From Parvularcula sp039033795 (GTDB lineage Bacteria; Pseudomonadota; Alphaproteobacteria; Caulobacterales; Parvularculaceae), in assembly GCA_039033795.1 (NCBI GenBank), contig JBCCBY010000175.1:1-6543 (forward strand): a DNA stretch of 6,543 nucleotides, given 5' to 3'. The stretch's first letter is position 1. Each line of letters opens with the position of its first letter. This document shows, one piece after another, positions 1 to 5,781 of this stretch. The position numbers and the translations under genes were made by a program. Below the pieces are notes generated by a model. The model saw only the letters and a program-made list of their open reading frames with translations, made no database searches and was not told the origin of the DNA.

Positions 1-1663
1 CAGAGGCCACGCCGTAGCGTAAGGCCTCATAGGACGATCCGCCTGCGATCATCAAACGCGAGAGCGCAGAGACAGCGCCGCTTGACGCCACCAGCGTCGC
101 GCCATGGGCATAGGCGCTGGCAATCGCTCTTAACACGGCGCTTTCCTCGCCGCGGTGCAGCAGGGTCTCAACCAGGCGGATTTGATTACCGCCGCAGAGG
201 AAAATGACGTTCATACGGGCGATTTGGTCGAGGATCTCTGGATCCTTCGCGGCATATTCGACGGTATCGATGGTCACACCAAGGTCGATCGCCTCGACGT
301 GATGGGCCTTAAAGAAGTCCACATGCTCACGCGCGGTTCTCCGTGCCTCCGCCGAGGCAGCAGCAAAAATACCCACCGGACCTTGGCCAATCATGTCGAT
401 AACGGCCTCCTGCTGAGGCCGCTCATGATAAAGCGGTGAGGAGCCTAGCAATATTATCCGTGAACGCTCGTTAAGATCCATGCCAAAGGTGCGCACACCG
501 CGTTGGTCAACACCCTCCATCATATCTGGGGACAATTGCTGAAGCCCCAGTGATACCCGCATGTTGAGCGCCGTCATCCGCAGACCCTCATCGGGGGTCG
601 AGATCAGACACCGGCTCGATCCTTTTCTTCGGGCAATCCTTGCGACCGCCATGGTCGATGACTTGGGATCCAACACCGACAGGGTATCGGTCGAGTAGGT
701 CGACTGATCGCCCAACACGAGGCGCGCAAGAAGATCATAAATCGCATACGCACCAAAAGCGTTACGCTGGGAGCGAGCAGGCGCACGATAAGCGATCTCG
801 CCCCGCTTCACCCGGCGCTTGTTCTCCGCCGGCGTCACCGTGAAGCGAGGCAGTGATAGCATGTCACCATCGTCAATATAGCTGAGCTTGACATCCTCAT
901 AGTCGTTCGTATCGGGATTAAGCGTCGCACGACGCGTATCAACCAACAGCATCCCGTACTCGCCCACGACTTGCGCCTCGGTACCGTCGATAATCAGCGC
1001 CGTGTTCTCGTCGATGCCCAGGCCGACTTTTTCCTTCGAATTGGCGAGCGCCACAACCATGCGCGCACGACGTCCGCGCTTAATGAAATGCTGATCGACG
1101 AGACCATGGCGAAAAAAGCCAAGACCAGGACCAAGAAGAAGCCCAGGCTGCTCAGGGTCCTCCGTGTAGCCGTGGAACATCGCCTCAAAGGAGGTGCCGC
1201 CAACGATCATCGTTTCGGACATCATCGCCGCGCCGGCACTTGACCCCGCAAGTAGGCCGCCGGCTGCATGCGCCTCCCGGATCGCCGCGAGAAGAGGGGT
1301 GTCCACACCCCCAGGCGCCAAGGCTGCGAGAATTTTCGATTGGTCCCCGCCTGTGAAATAGACGCTCCCGACCTCTTTGACTTGAGCAATGAGCGCTGGA
1401 TCATAGGCAGTCTGCGGAGCGTTTTCGTCGGTGACATCAAGAACGTCGGCGACAAAGCCATGCATCTCAAAAGCCGCGAGGGTTTCCTCGCCCACCTCTT
1501 TGGGCTCTGACGACGCTGTGGGGAGGATCAGGATCCGGCCACCACAAAGCCGCCGCATCTCACGATAGATGCGACGGTTGTCGTCCTCTAGCCGTCCACC
1601 AATGATGGCGAACTTGCGGTCGACCGGGGGTTTCACCCGAGCCGATGAGCGCGTGGCGGGCAT
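1..1663 (-). CDS. cphB: Cyanophycinase (peptidase S51), two tandem S51 units, C-terminus beyond the window
   Basis: Cyanophycinase is a cytoplasmic serine exopeptidase that cuts cyanophycin into beta-Asp-Arg dipeptides. The frame is open for 554 codons from ATG 1663 to the window edge, so the C-terminus is missing. Unit 1 (about residues 16-270) has KFAIIGG at 17-23, YFTGGDQ at 102-108, the nucleophile motif GSSAGAAMM (Ser142), Glu160 eighteen residues later, and DQHF with His192, followed by KRGRRAR. This is a full S51 Ser/Glu/His set. About 130 residues of linker follow. Unit 2 starts near residue 400 (RIILLG at 402-407) and repeats the pattern: FLCGGNQ at 488-494, then SSGAV with Ser528, and GGSSYEA with Glu546. 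Single-unit cyanophycinases are about 270 residues, so this protein is about twice the usual size. The start is fixed by an in-frame TAA twelve bases upstream and a weak AAGG at 1674-1677. There is no signal peptide. The gene follows cphA by 19 bases and is probably co-transcribed with it. Function of unit 1 is well supported; activity of unit 2 is doubtful. Confidence 0.9.
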   Translation of the reverse strand, partial: MPATRSSARVKPPVDRKFAIIGGRLEDDNRRIYREMRRLCGGRILILPTASSEPKEVGEETLAAFEMHGFVADVLDVTDENAPQTAYDPALIAQVKEVGSVYFTGGDQSKILAALAPGGVDTPLLAAIREAHAAGGLLAGSSAGAAMMSETMIVGGTSFEAMFHGYTEDPEQPGLLLGPGLGFFRHGLVDQHFIKRGRRARMVVALANSKEKVGLGIDENTALIIDGTEAQVVGEYGMLLVDTRRATLNPDTNDYEDVKLSYIDDGDMLSLPRFTVTPAENKRRVKRGEIAYRAPARSQRNAFGAYAIYDLLARLVLGDQSTYSTDTLSVLDPKSSTMAVARIARRKGSSRCLISTPDEGLRMTALNMRVSLGLQQLSPDMMEGVDQRGVRTFGMDLNERSRIILLGSSPLYHERPQQEAVIDMIGQGPVGIFAAASAEARRTAREHVDFFKAHHVEAIDLGVTIDTVEYAAKDPEILDQIARMNVIFLCGGNQIRLVETLLHRGEESAVLRAIASAYAHGATLVASSGAVSALSRLMIAGGSSYEALRYGVAS

Positions 1664-1687
1664 GAGATCTGAACCTTAGGCCTTAGG
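1664..1687 (-). promoter_or_regulatory. cphA-cphB junction with weak ribosome binding site
   Basis: Only 19 bases separate the cphA stop codon (TAA at 1685-1683) from the cphB ATG. On the minus strand the heptamer CCTAAGG occurs twice back to back (1687-1681 and 1680-1674). The first copy holds the cphA stop. The second supplies AAGG, 10 bases before the cphB ATG, which is a weak Shine-Dalgarno at slightly long spacing. No terminator hairpin fits here, so read-through from cphA is expected. Confidence 0.5.
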
Positions 1688-4424
1688 TGCGCGGCGCAAG
1701 CCACACACCACGTTCATCCGAAACTATCGTGTAACCGTCAGGAACATCAATTTCTGCGTCGAGATTCTTTTGTGTCGCCGCTTCACTTTTCTGCGGGGTG
1801 CCGCCCTCGGGCTTAAAATGGACAATCTGTTTCCACGCCCGGGTGACCCCGGCGCAGAACATCAGGACGAGATCGTCGGGTGCAGCCCGGGCAAGGCCCT
1901 CATCGACGGAGGCCTCTTCGCTCGACATGATCTTGATCTGATCGCGGCCGACGCCGTTTTTCTCCAGCTCCGCCGCCAAGATTTCCTGGATCTCGCCTTC
2001 TTTCCGGCCACGCAAATCGTCATCGGTGTGGCAGAAATAAAGATCGAACTGTCCCGCGATCACGCGCCCGATGGCGCGAATGTCGTCATCCCGCCGGTCG
2101 CCAGGGCAGGTCGCACAGACGATCTTCTTGCCCTTGGTGTCAAGCTGGCCAACCAAATCCACCATCGAGGAAATCGCCGCTTCGTTGTGACCATAGTCGA
2201 GGATCACGCGGAAGCCATGCTCTTCGAAGACGTTCATCCGTCCAGGGCTTTGGTAGAAGGAGTTGTTGAAGGTCCGCAGGCCGCTGCGAATTTGATCAAG
2301 GCTCAAACCCATGGCGTAGGCCATCGCGGCTGCGAACATGGCATTTTCAACATTGTGCCGAGCTTTGCCCTCAAGCGTCGCCGGGATCAGATGGGTCCAA
2401 ATCAGCGGCGTTTGGCTCTCTTTGTCATAGAGCACGATCTGCTCGCCATTGGCGCCGCCCTCGAGAACGACCGCGCGTTTACCGGCTTTGATGTGCTCTT
2501 TGACGATTTTGTTGTGCGGGTTTTGCGTGACGTAACAAATGTTCTCCGCCTGCGTATGCGCCGCCATTTTGAGGGTGTAGATATTATCTGCATTAAGAAC
2601 AGCGGTGTCACGCGCCACCTCAACCACAAGGCGTTTGACCCGGGCCAAATCATCCAGCGTGTCCACCCCGCCAAGACCCAAATGGTCTGAGCTAACGTTC
2701 AGAACGGCACCGACATCGCAATATTTATAGCCAAGACCTGCACGGACGATCCCGCCTCGCGCCGTCTCGATCACCGCCGCATCCACATCAGGATCACGCA
2801 GCACCATACCCGCCGACACCGGTCCGGTCATATCACCCTTGATCGACACATTGCCGTCGATCATCACCGCATCGGTGCTGGTCTGTCCCACCACCATGCC
2901 GGCCATTTTGAGAACATGCGACAGCATACGGGCCGTTGTCGTTTTGCCATTGGTCCCGGTCAGCGCTGCGATGGGAATACGGCTTGGCGTTTGCGGCGGG
3001 AAGAGCATATCCATGATCGCTCCGCCAACGTCCCGCGGCTCGCCCTCAGACGGAGCGATATGCATCCGGATGCCGGGGCCCGCGTTAATCTCACAGATCG
3101 CCCCGCCAGTCTCACGATAGCTCTGAGCAATATCGGTGGTGAGGAAATCAACCCCGCCAATATCAAGGCCCACCGCTTTGATCGCGCGCTCGGCCATTCT
3201 TTTGTTATCGGGATGGATAATATCGGTCACGTCAGCGGCCGTACCGCCAGTGGAGAGGTTTGCGGTCTTCCGTAAAAAGACGATATCACCTTCTTCTGGA
3301 ACAGAGCTCGGGCGATAGCCCTTCTCGCGCATCACCTCGATCTCACGATCGCCCAAATCGATCCGTGTGAGCATGTTTTCATGCCCAGCACCGCGCCGCG
3401 GATCGCGGTTGGTGATTTCAATCAGCTCTTCGATCGTCGATTTGCCATCGCCCTTGACGTGGGCGGGCAGGCGCCGCGCTGCTGCGACGAGCTCACCATT
3501 GACCACGAGAAGGCGGTGGTCGTCGCCAGGGATCATGGCCTCGACAAGGACGCCGCTGCCATTGCCCGCCGCAATCGGGAAGGCGGCCGCGACATCGTCC
3601 TCCGTTTGCAGATTAACCGAAACACCGCGACCATGGTTGCCATCCGATGGTTTCACCACCACCGGGAAACCAATCTGCTCCGCGGCCCGCACCGCCATCT
3701 TTTCATCGCGCGCAAAAAACTGCTCTGGAACAGGAAGACCCAGATCACGCAAAAGCTGCAAGGAGACCTCTTTGTCCTTCGCGATGTCCACCGCGATGCA
3801 GCCGGTCTGGCTGGTCAGGGCCGCCTCAATGCGTTTTTGGAACTTTCCTTGGCCGAGCTGGATCAAGCTCGCGTCATTGAGCCGCATCCAAGGGATCCCG
3901 CGCGCATCCGCCGCTTCCACCAGCGCTTGGCCCGACGGGCCCAACGCCCGACGGCTCGCGAAAGAGACATAATCGGCGATCTCTTCGGCGATCATCAACG
4001 GCTTGTCGCGGATCGGGTCGATCAGTTCGAGCACGATGAGGCGCGCAAGATCGCCTGCCTCGAGACCGGTTGAACGCGACATGTAGCTGAAGATGACATC
4101 GCCTTCGTCCTTCTCAGGACCCTCGATGAAGCGCGCGATATCAAGACTGGCGCCTGCCTGGCGTTGAAGGCCCAAGGCCACCCACGCCATCACCTCGCCG
4201 ACGTGGCAATCACCTTGCCGGAGATAATCCGCCAAGTTCTGACCGTTTGCCGCGGTCCGACCCTCAAGACCCGGCAAAACGTCGAGCAATGCTTTGACGG
4301 GCTCACTGCCATAGTCGCCAAAACGTTGGCTTTTCAGCCCATGGAACTCCATGAGCAACCGAATAATGGGGTCTCGCTCATAGACGTTGGGTCCAACATA
4401 GACACGCGAGCGAATGATCTTCAT
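1683..4424 (-). CDS. cphA: Cyanophycin synthetase, CphA1 type
   Basis: CphA polymerises cyanophycin in the cytoplasm. An ATP-grasp module adds Asp to the backbone and a Mur-ligase-like module attaches Arg to its side chain, both using ATP. The 913 residues show the family's order. The N-terminal domain is about 1-160. The segment QLGQGKFQKRI (189-199) leads into the ATP-grasp module, with VVVKPSDGNHGRG at 255-267 (Lys258), DHRLLVVNG at 302-310 and EINAGPG at 445-451. The Mur module has the P-loop TGTNGKTTT at 489-497, ETARGGI at 553-559, SSDHLGLGG at 578-586, ARHN at 688-691, QSPGRM at 725-730 and DYGHN at 743-747. Both ATP sites look intact, which argues against the dipeptide-ligating CphA2 type. 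Two oddities: the N-domain motif usually seen as HxxEH is replaced at 77-81, and about 40 residues extend past the usual C-terminus. ATG 4424 was chosen because AAGAGAGG lies six bases upstream and MKI-RSRVYVGPN is the normal CphA beginning. A TTG at 4667 in the same frame lies inside cphZ and is unlikely. Confidence 0.96.
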   Translation of the reverse strand: MKIIRSRVYVGPNVYERDPIIRLLMEFHGLKSQRFGDYGSEPVKALLDVLPGLEGRTAANGQNLADYLRQGDCHVGEVMAWVALGLQRQAGASLDIARFIEGPEKDEGDVIFSYMSRSTGLEAGDLARLIVLELIDPIRDKPLMIAEEIADYVSFASRRALGPSGQALVEAADARGIPWMRLNDASLIQLGQGKFQKRIEAALTSQTGCIAVDIAKDKEVSLQLLRDLGLPVPEQFFARDEKMAVRAAEQIGFPVVVKPSDGNHGRGVSVNLQTEDDVAAAFPIAAGNGSGVLVEAMIPGDDHRLLVVNGELVAAARRLPAHVKGDGKSTIEELIEITNRDPRRGAGHENMLTRIDLGDREIEVMREKGYRPSSVPEEGDIVFLRKTANLSTGGTAADVTDIIHPDNKRMAERAIKAVGLDIGGVDFLTTDIAQSYRETGGAICEINAGPGIRMHIAPSEGEPRDVGGAIMDMLFPPQTPSRIPIAALTGTNGKTTTARMLSHVLKMAGMVVGQTSTDAVMIDGNVSIKGDMTGPVSAGMVLRDPDVDAAVIETARGGIVRAGLGYKYCDVGAVLNVSSDHLGLGGVDTLDDLARVKRLVVEVARDTAVLNADNIYTLKMAAHTQAENICYVTQNPHNKIVKEHIKAGKRAVVLEGGANGEQIVLYDKESQTPLIWTHLIPATLEGKARHNVENAMFAAAMAYAMGLSLDQIRSGLRTFNNSFYQSPGRMNVFEEHGFRVILDYGHNEAAISSMVDLVGQLDTKGKKIVCATCPGDRRDDDIRAIGRVIAGQFDLYFCHTDDDLRGRKEGEIQEILAAELEKNGVGRDQIKIMSSEEASVDEGLARAAPDDLVLMFCAGVTRAWKQIVHFKPEGGTPQKSEAATQKNLDAEIDVPDGYTIVSDERGVWLAPRT

Positions 4425-4430
4425 GGCAAG

Positions 4431-4438
4431 CCTCTCTT
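4431..4438 (-). promoter_or_regulatory. Ribosome binding site of cphA
   Basis: The minus strand reads AAGAGAGG, then six bases (CTTGCC), then the ATG at 4424. This good Shine-Dalgarno match at normal spacing decides the start against the 81-codon longer open frame. Confidence 0.75.
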
Positions 4439-4498
4439 CACCAAAGGCCTTTGTGGGGCGCAGCAATTCTTCGAGTGGGCGACTGATTTCAGGCCCGT

Positions 4499-4540
4499 TT
4501 GACGCACGAAAATGCTCGGCAATGGATTTCCGCTCGTCAA
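4499..4540. repeat. 42-bp imperfect inverted repeat (candidate operator or bidirectional promoter core)
   Basis: Reading inward from each end, the plus strand gives TTGACGCACGAAAATGC and the minus strand gives TTGACGAGCGGAAATCC. Over the full 21-base half-sites, 14 of 21 positions are complementary, including all six outer ones and a four-base AAAT block. The dyad centre (4519.5) lies almost midway between the two start codons: 74 bases from its edge to cphA and 80 to cphZ. The symmetry is seen directly. A role as the binding site of a dimeric regulator, or as two mirrored promoters, is inferred. Confidence 0.5.
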
Positions 4541-4606
4541 TCAACTTTATGTCATTTTTTATCGGGCCTATCGCAGCGAGACGAACACCGCGCAAGGACC
4601 ACCACC

Positions 4607-4611
4607 AGGAG
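4607..4611 (+). promoter_or_regulatory. Ribosome binding site of cphZ
   Basis: AGGAG ends nine bases before ATG 4621 and directly abuts the in-frame ATG at 4612. Spacing therefore favours 4621. The alternative at 4612 would rely on AAGGA at 4594-4598, thirteen bases away, and would add only three residues. Confidence 0.7.
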
Positions 4612-4620
4612 ATGCAAGCG

Positions 4621-5781
4621 ATGGGTGAAACTGCGACGATCGACCCCGGTCTGGCGACGTCCCGCAAAGAACGCGTGGCGCTGCCTGATAGCCATGGCCG
4701 ATCCTATCCGCCTATCGAAATCTGGCGGTTTGGGGAGGTTGGCGCGCGGCCAAAGGCGTATATCCAAACAGGCCTTCACGCCGATGAGCTTCCGGGCATG
4801 CTGGTCGTGCGGAAAATGGCCGAAGAGCTCGAAGCGCTGCACCAACGCGGCGCGATCAAAGGCGAGGTGGTGCTGGTGCCGGTCGCCAACCCGATCGGGC
4901 TGAGCCAAATTGAAGGCGGCTATCTCATGGGCCGGGTGGAACGCGCAACGAGCCGCAACTTCAATCGCGGCTATCCTGATCTTTACGCCCTGGTGAAAGA
5001 CAAGATTGCCGAAAAGCTTGGTGGCGATGAGGCCGAGAACCTCAAGATCATCCGAAAAGCGATGCGCAAGGCTGTCGCCAAGATCGAGCCAGATGATGCC
5101 TTTGGCGTTATGCAAAAGACGCTGACCTATGAGGCGTGTGACGCAGATATCGTGCTTGATGTGCATGCGGACAATGAGGCGATGATCCACCTTTACGTGG
5201 GTGAAGCCAATTGGCCCGACGCCACAGACCTCGCCGCCGAGATCGATGCGCGCGCGGTGCTGTTGACGGACGAATCTGGCGGTGATCCTTTTGACGAGGC
5301 GTTTGGCTTTGCTTGGCCGCGGCTGCAGCAAGCCTTTCCGGACAAACCCATCCCGATGGGGACGCTCTCGGCCACGTTGGAGCTTCGATCGAACAATCAC
5401 GTGACGCATCGGGACAGTGATCGGGATGTTCGGGCATTGATGCGATTTCTGACCCGCCGCGGGGTGCTGGACGGCGAAGCGGGAGCGCTTCCGCGGCTTC
5501 TGTGCGAAGCTTATCCCATCCGGGCGATGCAGCAACTCCGTGCACCAATTGAAGGTCTCATTGTCTACTGCCTGGCTCTTGGCGACAGCGTCCGCAAAGG
5601 CGACCTTATCGCTGAAATCGTTCCGCCGCTGGGCGGCCCGGTCGCCCATGTGGTGGCGGAAACCGACGGTCTTCTCTTTGCCCGCCATGACCAAACATGG
5701 GCCTGGGAAAGCAAAGTGATCGGAAAGGTTGCAGGACGCGACGTGCTCGAAAGCCGGAAAGGCGATCTTTTAACGCCCTAA
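4621..5781 (+). CDS. cphZ: Cyanophycin dipeptide hydrolase CphZ (AstE/AspA-family zinc hydrolase)
   Basis: CphZ is predicted to split beta-Asp-Arg, the product of cyanophycinase, into Asp and Arg in the cytoplasm. The 386-residue protein has the succinylglutamate desuccinylase/aspartoacylase (M14-like) layout. TGLHADE at 50-56 supplies zinc ligands His53 and Glu56. VPVANPIGLSQ is at 87-96. RNFNRGYPDL at 112-121 resembles the substrate-carboxylate Asn/Arg segment. VLDVHAD at 178-184 gives the third ligand, His182. TLELR at 252-256 gives the probable catalytic Glu254. A C-terminal beta-rich domain (about 305-372, APIEGLIVY then GDSVRKGDLIAEI) is typical of this family. It is transcribed divergently from cphA-cphB, which fits the role. 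From memory, enzymes of this family found beside cyanophycin genes, and AotO of Pseudomonas, were shown to be cyanophycin dipeptide hydrolases. The family is certain; the dipeptide specificity rests on context and overall resemblance. The alternative is a deacylase such as AstE, for which no arginine succinyltransferase pathway gene is present here. Confidence 0.85.
   Translation: MGETATIDPGLATSRKERVALPDSHGRSYPPIEIWRFGEVGARPKAYIQTGLHADELPGMLVVRKMAEELEALHQRGAIKGEVVLVPVANPIGLSQIEGGYLMGRVERATSRNFNRGYPDLYALVKDKIAEKLGGDEAENLKIIRKAMRKAVAKIEPDDAFGVMQKTLTYEACDADIVLDVHADNEAMIHLYVGEANWPDATDLAAEIDARAVLLTDESGGDPFDEAFGFAWPRLQQAFPDKPIPMGTLSATLELRSNNHVTHRDSDRDVRALMRFLTRRGVLDGEAGALPRLLCEAYPIRAMQQLRAPIEGLIVYCLALGDSVRKGDLIAEIVPPLGGPVAHVVAETDGLLFARHDQTWAWESKVIGKVAGRDVLESRKGDLLTP

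Larger units (their letters stand above)
4425..4620. promoter_or_regulatory. Divergent cphA/cphZ control region
   Basis: These 196 bases separate the cphA and cphZ start codons and must hold the promoters of both. No credible small gene is seen. Divergent TTGACG hexamers, good matches to a -35 element, lie at 4499-4504 on the plus strand and 4540-4535 on the minus strand. The hexamers 17 bases downstream are poor -10 matches: ATGGAT at 4522-4527 for cphZ and GAGCAT at 4517-4512 for cphA. An AT-rich tract at about 4545-4562 is the other notable feature. If these -35 calls are right, the two promoters overlap and each leader is about 80-90 bases long. The promoter assignment is inference only. 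Confidence 0.4.

Noticed and set aside
1770..2690. 306-codon open frame on the plus strand opposite cphA
   Set aside because: It lies antisense to a well-conserved part of the Mur module, has no recognisable domain, and is expected by chance in GC-rich coding DNA. The same holds for the plus-strand frames at 2916-4073.
4414..4620. Upstream extension of the cphZ frame to an ATG at 4414
   Set aside because: It would overlap the cphA start on the other strand, has no convincing ribosome binding site, and its translation does not resemble the AstE/AspA N-terminus. AGGAG at 4607-4611 points to ATG 4621.
4425..4667. An 81-codon N-terminal extension of the cphA frame, starting at a TTG at 4667 on the minus strand
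   Set aside because: It would cross the whole divergent control region and overlap the cphZ start. The ATG at 4424 has a strong Shine-Dalgarno and gives the normal CphA N-terminus.
4552..5694. 380-codon open frame on the minus strand opposite cphZ
   Set aside because: Its translation is low-complexity and unrelated to known families, while the plus strand encodes a clear zinc hydrolase with all ligands. It is a shadow frame.
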